Source: Betaproteobacteria bacterium (lineage in GTDB: Bacteria; Pseudomonadota; Gammaproteobacteria; Burkholderiales; Burkholderiaceae_F). Taken from it: a stretch of DNA of 64,000 nucleotides. Both the position numbers and the translations under genes were made by a program. Location: the NCBI GenBank assembly GCA_016861185.1, contig BOKW01000005.1, forward strand, positions 248,001 to 312,000, given 5' to 3'. Each line of letters begins with the position of its first letter. Within the stretch, counting starts at the first letter, position 1. The notes below the pieces were generated by a model that saw only the letters and a list, made by a program, of their open reading frames with translations, searched no databases and was not told where the DNA came from. This document shows positions 1 to 11,786 of the stretch, in pieces.

Positions 1-2
1 AT

Positions 3-197
3 GCCGACGGCGTGCGCTGGAGCTGCTTCGTCGCGGCGCGCGGCGGCGCGCGCCTGCGCGTGTGCGAGCGCATCCACGACACGAAGGGCGGCGCATGGAC
101 CGATGTTTCGGCCTGGTACTGGGCCGCGCTCGCCGGCGGCGGCCCATGGTGGGCGCTGACGGCGGTCATGCCGATCGATGCAGGAGTCGACGAATGA
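3..197 (+). CDS. C-terminal fragment of an unidentified protein (5' truncated by window edge)
   Basis: The reading frame is open from the first complete codon at position 3 to the TGA at 195-197, so the true start lies outside the window. The visible 64 residues are rich in Trp and Gly, with pieces such as CERIHDTKGGAW and GGGPWWALTAVMP, and no motif I can assign to a family. The stop overlaps the start of the next gene as ATGA (194-197), which implies translational coupling with the downstream transglycosylase. No function is proposed. Confidence 0.6.
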   Translation, partial: ADGVRWSCFVAARGGARLRVCERIHDTKGGAWTDVSAWYWAALAGGGPWWALTAVMPIDAGVDE

Positions 198-1540
198 ACG
201 GACACTGGAAACGCGCGCGCTGGATCGCGCTCGGCGCGGCCCTCGGCGTGCTGCTGCTCGCGGCCGCGGTCGCCACCGTCGTCGCCGCAAGCGGCGTGCT
301 CGCGGCGCGCCCGGGCGACTGGACGGTGCCGCTCGTCCTGGCGCGCCGGCACGCGATCGACCTCAACGTTCCCGGCCTGCTGCGGCTGGCGACCACACCG
401 CTCGCGCTGCGCGCGCTCGACGGCTTCGAGAAGTCCACGTCGTTCGGCCGGCTTCGCTTCGCGCGCGTGCAGGATGCGCTGGTCGTCGAGTGCCGGCCGT
501 GCCGGATCGAACACCCGCGGCTGGCCAGCCAGGCGCTCGTATTGCCGTCGGCCGAACTGCGGCTCGCGCGCCGGCGCGGCGCGGAGAGCAACCGCCTCGA
601 CGGCCGCCTCGCAGCGGGCGACGTGCGCGTCGACTTCGTCGCCACGCTGCGCCCGCACGGCATCGACGTCGAGTGGGCGTTGCCGGCGACCGAACTCGCC
701 GCACTGCTGCGGCCGTTCGGCGACGCGATCCCCGAGCAGCGCCACGCGCGCATCGAAGGCACGCTTGCCGCGCGCGGCGCGCTCGCGCTGCCTGCGCTGC
801 GCGGCAACGCGCAGCTCCGATGGGACGGCTTTTCGGTCGACGGGCTCAACACCGCGCAGTACGCGTGGGGCGGCTTCCGCCACGCGTGCCGCGGCGCCGA
901 CGGCACCGCGCGCTGGATCGCCAGCGGCGACGGCGAGCGTGGCTGGATCGCGCTCGACGCGCTGGGCGCGTGGCTTCCCGCCGCCGTGCTCGCCGCCGAG
1001 GACCAGCGCTTCCACGAGCACGCGGGCATCGACCGCGTCGAACTGGACGCGGCGCTCGCCGCTTTCGATGCGGGCGGCGACGAGTTGCGCGGCGCGAGCA
1101 CCCTCTCGCAGCAGCTCGCGCGCACGCTGTTCACCGGCGGCGAACGCACGCTCGCACGCAAGATCCGCGAAACGCTTTACGCGGTCGAGATGGAACGCAC
1201 GCTCGGCAAGGCGCGCATCCTCGAGCTGTACCTGAACACGGTCGACTGGGGGCCGGGCATCTGCGGCGCGCGTGCGGCCGCGCGCGCCTACTTCCGTAAG
1301 GCGCCGTCGAAGCTGAACCCGCTCGAAGCGGCCTGGCTCGCCGGCATCCTGCGCAATCCGCACGAAGCGCACGCGCGCGAATTCCGCCGCGGCGCGCCGG
1401 AACTGGAGCGCGCGATCTGGGTGCTGTCGCAGATGCGCTCGCTGCCCAGGCGCGAACGCGAGCGCTGGGCGCGCCGGCCGCTCGCGTTCGCGCCCGAACG
1501 CACAACGTCGGCCGCGCCGCGTGCGCTGGCTGCGCGCTGA
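194..1540 (+). CDS. Monofunctional peptidoglycan glycosyltransferase (GT51) with a long N-terminal extension
   Basis: The protein has 448 residues. A membrane anchor lies at about residues 10-35 and a GT51 transglycosylase domain at about 255-425. GT51 motifs are clear: AAEDQRFHEH (catalytic Glu269), GASTLSQQLARTLF, RKIRETLYAVEMER and ELYLNTVDWGPGICG. Family enzymes polymerise lipid II into glycan strands at the outer face of the inner membrane. No transpeptidase domain follows. The roughly 200 residues between the membrane segment and the catalytic domain are longer than in MtgA (about 240 residues in all) and I do not recognise them. The ATG at 194 is chosen because it overlaps the upstream stop as ATGA. 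The gene is convergent with the P-type ATPase, with only 4 bp between stops. Confidence 0.9.
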   Translation: MNGHWKRARWIALGAALGVLLLAAAVATVVAASGVLAARPGDWTVPLVLARRHAIDLNVPGLLRLATTPLALRALDGFEKSTSFGRLRFARVQDALVVECRPCRIEHPRLASQALVLPSAELRLARRRGAESNRLDGRLAAGDVRVDFVATLRPHGIDVEWALPATELAALLRPFGDAIPEQRHARIEGTLAARGALALPALRGNAQLRWDGFSVDGLNTAQYAWGGFRHACRGADGTARWIASGDGERGWIALDALGAWLPAAVLAAEDQRFHEHAGIDRVELDAALAAFDAGGDELRGASTLSQQLARTLFTGGERTLARKIRETLYAVEMERTLGKARILELYLNTVDWGPGICGARAAARAYFRKAPSKLNPLEAAWLAGILRNPHEAHAREFRRGAPELERAIWVLSQMRSLPRRERERWARRPLAFAPERTTSAAPRALAAR

Positions 1541-1544
1541 CGAT

Positions 1545-4169
1545 TCAGGCCGCGGCTTCGGCGCGGTATAGCCAGCCGCGCCGCACCGCCCACTTCTCGG
1601 CTTCGACCGCGAAGTACACGAGCGCGGCCAGCGCGAGCGCGAGCGCCAGTTCGCGCGGCGCGAGCGGCGCGGTCTTGAACGGCACGTTCAGCCACGGTAC
1701 GTACAGGATCGCGAACTGCACCGCGAGCGTGGCGCCGACGGCGAGCAGCAGCCAGCGGTTGGCGAAGAAGCCGCGCGCGAGCGTGGCTCGGATCTCGATG
1801 CGGATCGCCAGCACGTGCGCGAGCTGCGCGAACGCCAGCACCGTGAAGCACAGACTCGCGGCCACACGGTGGTCGCCGCCGCTCGCCGCCTGACCCCACG
1901 CGTACGCGAGCAGCGACACCGCGCCGATCAGCAGCCCCACCCAGACCACGTGCTGCCACAGGCCGCGCGCGAACAGCGACTCGTCGCGCGGCCGCGGCGG
2001 GCGCCGCATCACGTCGGGTTCGGCCGGTTCGGCGGAAAGCGCCACGCCGGGCAGACCGTCGGTGACGAGGTTCACCCACAGGATGTGGATCGGCGCCAGG
2101 GGCAGCGGCAGCCCGGCGAAGGGCGCGAGGAAGATCGTCCAGATCTCGCCGGCGTTGCCGGTCAGCGCGTAGCGCACGAACTTGCGCACGTTGTCGTAGA
2201 TGCGCCGCCCCTCGCGCACCGCGCGCACGATCGTCGCGAAGTTGTCGTCGAGCAGAACGATCGCCGCGGCCTCGCGCGCGACGTCGGTGCCGGCGAGCCC
2301 CATCGCCACGCCGATGTCGGCGCGCTTGAGCGCCGGCGCGTCGTTGACGCCGTCGCCGGTCATCGCGACGCATTCGCCGCGCGCCTGCAGCGCCTCGACG
2401 ATGCGGATCTTCTGCGCCGGATCGACGCGCGCGTAGACGCGGATCGCTTCGATCCGCGCGGCCAGTTCCGCATCCGACAGCGTCGCCAGCTCGCGCCCGG
2501 TCATCACCTGCGACGGTTCGTGCGCGATGCCGACGCGGCGCGCGATGGCGAGCGCCGTGGCCGGATGGTCGCCGGTGATCATCACCGGCGCGATGCCGGC
2601 GCTGCGGCATTCGGCCACCGCCGCCGCGGCGTTCTCGCGCGGCGGGTCGAGCAAGCCGATCAGTCCGAGCAGCGTCAAGTCCGCATCGAGTTCGCCGTCG
2701 CCGTGCACGCGCTTTTCCGCGAACGCGAGCACGCGCAGGCCGGCGGCGGCCAGCGCTTCCGCCTCCGCGCGCCAGACGTCCGCAAGCGGCTCTTCGCCGG
2801 TGGCGCCCGCCTGCCGCACGCACAGCGGCAGCACCGACTCCGGCGCGCCTTTGACGATCGCGATCGACTCGTGGCCGATGCGATGCACGGTCGTCATGCG
2901 CTTGCGCTCCGAATCGAACGGCAGCTCGCCGACGCGCGGCGCCTTTGCGCGCCAGCGCTCGGCATGCACGCCGCCGCGCTGCGCGGCTTCGAGCAGCGCG
3001 ACTTCGGTCGGGTCGCCCGCGAACGCGCCGCCGGGGCCGGGCTGCGCGTCGTTGTTCAGCGCCGCGGCGCGCAGCAGGCGCTCCTGCGCGGGCGCGCTCG
3101 CCGCTTCGATGCGCTCGACGCGCATCCGGTTCGCGGTCAGCGTGCCGGTCTTGTCCGAGCAGATGAAGGTGACCGAGCCGAGCGTTTCGACCGCGGGAAG
3201 CCGGCGGATCAGCGCGGCCTCGCGCGACATGCGGTAGGCGCCGACCGCGAGCGCGATCGCGACCACCGCCGGCAGCGCCTCCGGGATCGCGGCGACCGCC
3301 AGGCTCACCGCGGTCAGGAACATCGCGAGCGCCGCTTCGCCGCGCGCCATGCCGACCGCGAAGATCACCGCGCAGATTGCGAGCACCGCGTACGCGAGCC
3401 GGCGGCCGAAGCGCGCGAGCCGCTGCTGCAGCGGCGAGGCCGGCCGCTCGGCACCGGCGAGCAGCGTCGCCACGCGGCCCAGTTCGGTCGCCAACCCCGT
3501 GGCGACGATCACGCCAACCGCGCGACCGTGCGTCACCAGCGTTCCCATGTGCGCGAGGTTGTAGCGTTCGCCGACCGGCGCGTCGTGCGCGGGCGCGGCC
3601 GCGAGCTGCTTGTCGACCGGCACCGACTCGCCGGTCAGCGCGGCTTCGTCGGTGCGCAGCGCGCTGGCTTCGAGCAGCCGCAGGTCGGCCGGCACGCGCA
3701 TGCCGGCCTCGAGCAGCACGATGTCGCCGGGCACGAGATCGGCCGCGGCAATCGTGGCCACGCCGCCCGCGCGGCGCACGCGCGCCTGCGGACTCGCGAG
3801 CGTCTTCAGCGCCGCCATCGCGCGCTCGGCGCGCCATTCTTGCGCCACACCGAGCGCGGCGTTGAGCACGACGATCGCAAGGATTGCCGCGGCATCCGCC
3901 CATTCGCCGAGCAGCCCCGAGATCACGGCGGCAGCAGCAAGCACCGCGATCATGAAGTCGGCAAGCTGGCTCCACAGCATCGCCGCAACCGAGCGACGGC
4001 GCGCGGCGGGCAGTTCGTTGCGGCCATGCCGCGCGCGCCGCGCTTCGACCTCCGCCGGCGCCAGTCCGACCGCCGGATCGACACCGAGCCGCGCCAGCAC
4101 GGCGCCGGCGTCGAGCGCGTGCCAGACCGGCGCCGGCGCGTCTAGATCGGCTGGCGAAAGTGCATCCAT
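1545..4169 (-). CDS. Cation-transporting P-type ATPase, type II (Ca2+/cation pump-like)
   Basis: The protein has 874 residues and the full P-type architecture. It has an N-terminal cation_ATPase_N segment (1-60), actuator motif TGES (179-182), PEALP in membrane helix 4 (296-300), phosphorylation site DKTGTLT (Asp339), MITGDHP (about 530) and GDGVNDAP (605-612). Membrane helices follow at the C terminus, with NLVTDGLPG in one of them. These features fit the SERCA/PacL-like type II group, which exports Ca2+ or related cations; the exact ion cannot be settled here. The ATG at 4169 lies inside the end of the upstream antiporter gene (28 bp overlap). It is chosen because the conserved N-terminal domain begins just after it. 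The two genes are probably co-transcribed and may both handle calcium. Confidence 0.9.
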   Translation of the reverse strand: MDALSPADLDAPAPVWHALDAGAVLARLGVDPAVGLAPAEVEARRARHGRNELPAARRRSVAAMLWSQLADFMIAVLAAAAVISGLLGEWADAAAILAIVVLNAALGVAQEWRAERAMAALKTLASPQARVRRAGGVATIAAADLVPGDIVLLEAGMRVPADLRLLEASALRTDEAALTGESVPVDKQLAAAPAHDAPVGERYNLAHMGTLVTHGRAVGVIVATGLATELGRVATLLAGAERPASPLQQRLARFGRRLAYAVLAICAVIFAVGMARGEAALAMFLTAVSLAVAAIPEALPAVVAIALAVGAYRMSREAALIRRLPAVETLGSVTFICSDKTGTLTANRMRVERIEAASAPAQERLLRAAALNNDAQPGPGGAFAGDPTEVALLEAAQRGGVHAERWRAKAPRVGELPFDSERKRMTTVHRIGHESIAIVKGAPESVLPLCVRQAGATGEEPLADVWRAEAEALAAAGLRVLAFAEKRVHGDGELDADLTLLGLIGLLDPPRENAAAAVAECRSAGIAPVMITGDHPATALAIARRVGIAHEPSQVMTGRELATLSDAELAARIEAIRVYARVDPAQKIRIVEALQARGECVAMTGDGVNDAPALKRADIGVAMGLAGTDVAREAAAIVLLDDNFATIVRAVREGRRIYDNVRKFVRYALTGNAGEIWTIFLAPFAGLPLPLAPIHILWVNLVTDGLPGVALSAEPAEPDVMRRPPRPRDESLFARGLWQHVVWVGLLIGAVSLLAYAWGQAASGGDHRVAASLCFTVLAFAQLAHVLAIRIEIRATLARGFFANRWLLLAVGATLAVQFAILYVPWLNVPFKTAPLAPRELALALALAALVYFAVEAEKWAVRRGWLYRAEAAA

Positions 4170-5161
4170 GCGTTCGCGAAGTAGATCAACGCCAGAGCCA
4201 CGCTGGTCCAGCCGACGAAGTTGAGCAGCCGCGCCTGCGGTCGTGCGACCAGCGCGACGATCAGCGCGCCCGACATCACCGCGGCGGAAACCGCCGACAG
4301 CGCGTGCGCGGGCGCCGCCGCGGCGAGCAGCGGGCCGTCGAGATAGACGAGGTCGTCGACGCCGAGGATCGCGAGGTTGAACAGGTTGCTGCCGACCAGG
4401 TTGCCGATCGCCATGTCGAGCGCGCCGATGCGCACCGAGGCGATCGTCACCGTCAGCTCGGGCAGCGTGGTCGTCACCGCGACCAGCAACGTGCCGACGA
4501 AGCTGTCGGTCCAGCCCATCGCGGCGGCAAGATCTCCGGCGACGAAGGGCAGCCATAACGCCGCGCCGACCACGACCGCCGCGGCGACCGCGTAGCGCAC
4601 CGCCGCCTGCCGCAGCGTCATCTCCGGCGCGGGTTCGACTGCGGTCGCAGCCGCCGCAGCGAGGGCAGCCGCGCCCCGCTCGTACTGGTAGATCGTGCGG
4701 ATCGCGACCAGGTACAGCGCGAGCAGCGCGGGGGTGACGAGACCGACATGGCCGACGCGCAAGTCCAGCGCGGGCGCGGCGAGCATGCCGAACGCGACCA
4801 CGCCGAGCATAACGATGCCGAAGGCCGCGCCGAGCGTATGCCCCTGGCTCGCGACCTGATAGATCGACGCGTGGCGATGCAGCGCGTCGAGCACGACCAT
4901 CATCGCGAGGTTCAGTACGCAGGCACCGAGCACGTTGCCGACCGCGATGTCGGGCACGTCGGCCACCGTCACCGACGCGATGCCGGTCACGAGTTCGGGC
5001 AGCGAGGTGACGCTCGCCATCAGCACGAGACCGATCCAGCCGCCGCCGAGCCCCGTGTGGCGCGCGATCACGTCGCCGTAGCGCGACAGCCGCGTGCCCG
5101 CGACGAGGATCAGCGCGGCGCACAGCGCCAGTTGCAGCCAGTGGACCCAGAGCGAAGACAT
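4142..5161 (-). CDS. CaCA-family sodium/calcium antiporter (YrbG-like)
   Basis: This is a 339-residue polytopic membrane protein of about ten hydrophobic segments. It has the two inverted alpha-repeats of the cation/Ca2+ antiporter superfamily: SVTSLPELVTGIAS near residue 50 and AVTTTLPELTVTIASV near residue 225. Each is followed by a GN(V/L)xGxxxxNL element (GNVLGACVLNL and GNLVGSNLFNL). Family members exchange Ca2+ for Na+ or H+ at the inner membrane. The ATG at 5161 is preceded by a strong AGGAGG about 4 nt upstream, which decides the start over an upstream in-frame ATG. The 3' end overlaps the P-type ATPase by 28 bp, suggesting a two-gene calcium or cation efflux operon. Confidence 0.88.
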   Translation of the reverse strand: MSSLWVHWLQLALCAALILVAGTRLSRYGDVIARHTGLGGGWIGLVLMASVTSLPELVTGIASVTVADVPDIAVGNVLGACVLNLAMMVVLDALHRHASIYQVASQGHTLGAAFGIVMLGVVAFGMLAAPALDLRVGHVGLVTPALLALYLVAIRTIYQYERGAAALAAAAATAVEPAPEMTLRQAAVRYAVAAAVVVGAALWLPFVAGDLAAAMGWTDSFVGTLLVAVTTTLPELTVTIASVRIGALDMAIGNLVGSNLFNLAILGVDDLVYLDGPLLAAAAPAHALSAVSAAVMSGALIVALVARPQARLLNFVGWTSVALALIYFANAWMHFRQPI

Positions 5162-5230
5162 GCGGCCTCCTGCGGCCGCATTGTGCCGCGCGGGCATCGC
5201 TCGAACTTGCGCAAACTCAGGGCGCGGCCT

Positions 5231-5665
5231 TCACAGGCCTTCGCGCCACTCGGCGTTGAAGACGCGCCAGCGACCGCCTTCGCGCCGCCAGGCCGAATCG
5301 AACTCCCAGGTCTGACCGCGCTCGGGCAGCAGGCCCGCGCCGCCGGTGGCGACCACGCGCACTTTCGCGCGCGCGCGTTGGCCGTCGATCCGCACGTCGG
5401 TGACGACCGCGGTGACGCTGATCCTTTCGTGCCGCAGCAGCGCGCCCGCGAGCATGCGCTTGGCGTCGTGCTTGCCGAAGGCGCCGGATTCGCGCGTGAA
5501 GTCGTCGGCAAGGGCTTCGAGGAACGTACCTGGATCGCGCTTTTCGATCGCAGCGGCCATCGCACCGATCGTGTCGTGCAGTTCGCGCTCGGGATCGGAA
5601 CGCACGCAGCCGGCGATCAGCGTGCCGAACGCGGCGATCGTCAGCGCGCGCCGGCGCGGCACCAT
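5231..5665 (-). CDS. Predicted lipoprotein with NTF2/SnoaL-like fold
   Basis: The 144-residue product starts with a lipoprotein signal peptide ending in the lipobox LIAGC, with the lipidated Cys at about residue 20. The mature part (ERELHDTIGAMAAAIEKRD, then FDSAWRREGGRWRVFNAEWR) resembles small SnoaL/NTF2-like domains such as DUF4440; this is a fold-level guess. It starts 4 nt after the upstream stop, so it is likely translated with that gene. A GAGGAG abuts the ATG, so translation may in fact start at the GTG one codon later (5662). No enzymatic residues can be assigned. Confidence 0.7.
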   Translation of the reverse strand: MVPRRRALTIAAFGTLIAGCVRSDPERELHDTIGAMAAAIEKRDPGTFLEALADDFTRESGAFGKHDAKRMLAGALLRHERISVTAVVTDVRIDGQRARAKVRVVATGGAGLLPERGQTWEFDSAWRREGGRWRVFNAEWREGL

Positions 5666-5669
5666 CTCC

Positions 5670-6278
5670 TCAACCGCGCCGGTACTCGACGAGCCGCGCG
5701 ACCGTATCGCGCGCGAGCCGGCCGTCGGGGCTGACGATCGTGTGCTCGGCCTGCACGTACACGTTGACCACCGCCGCGTAGTGCATCACTTCGACGTTGC
5801 GCCAGGCGAGCTGAGCGTGACCGTCGTCGCTCTTGACGTCCGCCTCGTAGCGCACCGGCAGCACGTCGAACTCGCCGGCCGGCACGCGGATGCGTCGCGC
5901 GCGGCCGACGGTGGCGACATAGCGATGCGCGTTGCGCGTGTCGGTCGCGCGGTTCTCGACGATCGCGGTGCCGCTCCACTGCTTGCCCTCGACGAGCGGG
6001 AAGCGGAAGTGCGGGTAGTGCGGCGACCAGCGCCATTCGCCCGCGTCCTCCGCGGATTCGCCGGCCGCGGCGAGCGCCGGACGCGCGAGCAGGTTCCACT
6101 CGCGCGTGTAGACGTAGCGGCCGTTGGCCGCGCCGGCCGCGGTCGACCGCAGCTCGCAGACGATGCGCTCGGGCGTGACTTCGAGCACGCGGCGCGTTTC
6201 CTCCGCGGTACCCGCCGACAGCCGATTCTCCGCGGCGAAGCGCCAGAAATCGCCGACCGCGATCTCGGGTCGTTGCAC
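5670..6278 (-). CDS. Conserved hypothetical protein downstream of metH
   Basis: The 202-residue protein has no evident signal peptide or membrane span. It is rich in Trp, Tyr and Arg, with stretches such as YVYTREWNLLARP and VPAGEFDVLPVRYEADV. The latter recalls the VPAGxFxxxxVxY pattern of DUF3108-like and other periplasmic proteins, but I cannot name a family. Its GTG start is 7 nt after the metH stop and its own stop is 4 nt before the lipoprotein gene. It therefore looks like the middle gene of a metH-led transcript. No role in methionine metabolism can be claimed from position alone. Confidence 0.65.
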   Translation of the reverse strand: MQRPEIAVGDFWRFAAENRLSAGTAEETRRVLEVTPERIVCELRSTAAGAANGRYVYTREWNLLARPALAAAGESAEDAGEWRWSPHYPHFRFPLVEGKQWSGTAIVENRATDTRNAHRYVATVGRARRIRVPAGEFDVLPVRYEADVKSDDGHAQLAWRNVEVMHYAAVVNVYVQAEHTIVSPDGRLARDTVARLVEYRRG

Positions 6279-6285
6279 GGCGCCC

Positions 6286-10098
<3,813 letters not shown>

Positions 10099-10147
10099 CG
10101 CGGGCCTTTGCGGAAGACGGCAGATTGTAGGCGACCGGCCCGGCGCA

Positions 10148-10177
10148 AACGAAAACGGCGCGCCGGAGCGCGCCGTT
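10148..10177 (-). terminator. Rho-independent terminator after the DUF3567 gene
   Basis: A perfect 10-bp stem AACGGCGCGC/GCGCGCCGTT (10154-10163 and 10168-10177) has a 4-nt loop. On the minus strand it is followed by TTTTCGTTT. It lies between the DUF3567 stop (10197) and the metH start (10098), so metH probably has its own promoter in or near this gap. Confidence 0.75.
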
Positions 10178-10196
10178 GCCGCAGAACCGTCGCGCG

Positions 10197-10454
10197 TCAG
10201 TGCAGCACGAGCGGCTGCGTCATCAGGCCGACGTAGCCGGTCAGGAACTCGTCGATGTCCTCCGGCGAGGGTTCGTTCGCGATGAGTTCCTGCACGCTGG
10301 CACGAAAGCGTTCGGCTTCCTGCCCGCCGAGGAAGATTTCGCGCCGCAGGGTCTTGTCCATGATCTCGAAGCCGCCGGCCGGATGTTGGCCGTCGTCGCC
10401 GAAACCGGAGAACTCGACCACGCAGAAGTGCGGGCTGTTGTAGATCATGTTCAT
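10197..10454 (-). CDS. DUF3567 family protein
   Basis: The 85-residue cytoplasmic protein matches the DUF3567 pattern. It opens [15 protein letters not shown], has [16 protein letters not shown] in the middle, and ends [14 protein letters not shown]. This small family is typical of Burkholderiales and has no known function. The ATG at 10454 fits the conserved N terminus; an ATG nine codons upstream is also in frame but adds non-conserved sequence. The gene is monocistronic by position, with a terminator hairpin immediately downstream. Confidence 0.88.
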   Translation of the reverse strand: MNMIYNSPHFCVVEFSGFGDDGQHPAGGFEIMDKTLRREIFLGGQEAERFRASVQELIANEPSPEDIDEFLTGYVGLMTQPLVLH

Positions 10455-10556
10455 GAGCCACCCAACGTTCGTGTGGCCCATGCGGAAGACAGGACCACCT
10501 GGCCGGAATATCGGTTCCGGCGCCTGAATCTCAAGACCGCGCTGGGTAGCCGGTGC

Positions 10557-11360
10557 TCAGGCGCTGCGGGCCAGGAAGCCCCGCAGCGCGGCGTTGAAGG
10601 CCTCGGGCTGCTCCAGGTTGGACAGGTGCGCCGCGTGTGCGATGCGCTCGAGCCGCGCGCCGGGAATGGCCTGCACGATCTCCTCGGCCATCGACGGCGG
10701 CGTGCCGCGGTCCTCCTCGCCGACGATCACGAGCACCGGGCAGGCGATGGTCGGCAGCCGCGCGGTGAGGTTGATCCGGCTGATCGCGTGCGCGCAGCCG
10801 ATGTAACCGTTGACGGGGGTGGCGCGGATGCGCTCGGCGATGCGCGCGACGACCTCGGGCCGGCGCTGGCGGAACGGCGCGGTGAACCAGCGCTCGAGCG
10901 TGGCCGGGACGATCGCCGACATGCCCTGCGCGGTCTTCACCGCGGCGATGCGCTCGTCCCACACGCCGCGCATCTCCGCCGGATAGCGGCTCGTCGTATC
11001 GGCGAGCGTCAGCGACGCGAAGCGCAGCGGAAAACGCAGCGCCGCGATCTGCCCGATCATGCCGCCCATCGACAGGCCGACGAAGTGGCAGCGCTGGATC
11101 TGCAGCGCGTCGAGCAGCCCCTTCAGGTCGTCGGCCAGCTGCTCGAGCGTGTATTCGCCGGCCGGCGCGGAGCTCGCGCCGTGGCCGCGCGTGTCGAAGC
11201 GCAGCACGTTGCAGGCGCGCGCGAACTCGGCGACCTGCGGCTCCCACATCGTGTGGTCGCAGGCAAGCGAATGGCTGAGTACGAGCCAGGGGCGCGATGG
11301 CTTGCGGTCGCCGTCGATCTGATAGGCGATGTCGATGTCGTTAACGCGGACGCGTTTCAT
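10557..11360 (-). CDS. pcaD: 3-oxoadipate enol-lactonase-like alpha/beta hydrolase
   Basis: The 267-residue alpha/beta hydrolase has the nucleophile elbow GLSMGGMIGQ (Ser97), oxyanion-region SHSLACDHTMW, an acidic residue in VIVGEEDRGTPP and catalytic His in AHAAHLSNLEQP. These closely follow the PcaD pattern. PcaD opens 3-oxoadipate enol-lactone to 3-oxoadipate in the protocatechuate/catechol branch. No other pca or cat genes are in the window, so the substrate is inferred from similarity only. The ATG at 11360 lies inside the end of the small G3E-like gene (20 bp overlap), so the two are probably translationally coupled. Confidence 0.8.
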   Translation of the reverse strand: MKRVRVNDIDIAYQIDGDRKPSRPWLVLSHSLACDHTMWEPQVAEFARACNVLRFDTRGHGASSAPAGEYTLEQLADDLKGLLDALQIQRCHFVGLSMGGMIGQIAALRFPLRFASLTLADTTSRYPAEMRGVWDERIAAVKTAQGMSAIVPATLERWFTAPFRQRRPEVVARIAERIRATPVNGYIGCAHAISRINLTARLPTIACPVLVIVGEEDRGTPPSMAEEIVQAIPGARLERIAHAAHLSNLEQPEAFNAALRGFLARSA

Positions 11361-11781
11361 CGTTCTCCAGCAGACTGACCGGCACACCGAGCCGAGCTTC
11401 GGCGAGCAGCCGGCGCACGCGCTCCAGGTGCTCGTCGGCGGCGATCAGCAGCAGCAGCTCGGCCGGCCGGTGCACGCGGACGATGCGCGTGAGCGTCGTG
11501 CGCAGCGGCACTTCGCCGACGCAGCACACGCAGCCCGGCGCGAGCCGCGCCAGCGCCACCGCGGCGGGGCAGCCCAGTTCGAAGAATGCGCCTTCGGCGA
11601 TCACCGCCAGAGCGCGTCCGTCGGCCGCGGCGCGCCGCGCGTCGATCCATGCGTCGAGCGCGGCCTGCTGCGCGGCCTGTCCGCGCGCGACGCGAAGCGT
11701 CACCGCCAGCGCGGGGATCGTTGGACCGCGGCCCGAAGCCGGGGTGACGGCGCTGTTTCCGATCGCTGCGCTCTTGGACAT
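11341..11781 (-). CDS. Small CobW/G3E-GTPase-like protein lacking the P-loop
   Basis: The 146-residue protein contains LAPGCVCCVGEVPLRTTL, which looks like the GCxCC metal-binding region of CobW/COG0523 G3E GTPases. It is followed by an AELLLLIAADEHLERVRRLL segment. The N-terminal Walker A motif (GxxxxGKT) expected of a GTPase is missing and the protein is less than half the usual length. It may be a remnant, or a small metal-binding protein derived from that family. It begins 5 nt after the trkH stop and overlaps pcaD by 20 bp, so trkH, this gene and pcaD form one apparent operon. Confidence 0.7.
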   Translation of the reverse strand: MSKSAAIGNSAVTPASGRGPTIPALAVTLRVARGQAAQQAALDAWIDARRAAADGRALAVIAEGAFFELGCPAAVALARLAPGCVCCVGEVPLRTTLTRIVRVHRPAELLLLIAADEHLERVRRLLAEARLGVPVSLLENDETRPR

Positions 11782-11786
11782 CGCCG

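Noticed and set aside
1815-4145. Long plus-strand frame across the P-type ATPase
   Set aside because: It is a shadow of the ATPase on the other strand, with Arg/His-rich sequence and no motifs.
10099-10147. Possible cobalamin riboswitch upstream of metH
   Set aside because: The gap between the DUF3567 terminator and the metH start is too short and shows no B12-box-like sequence.
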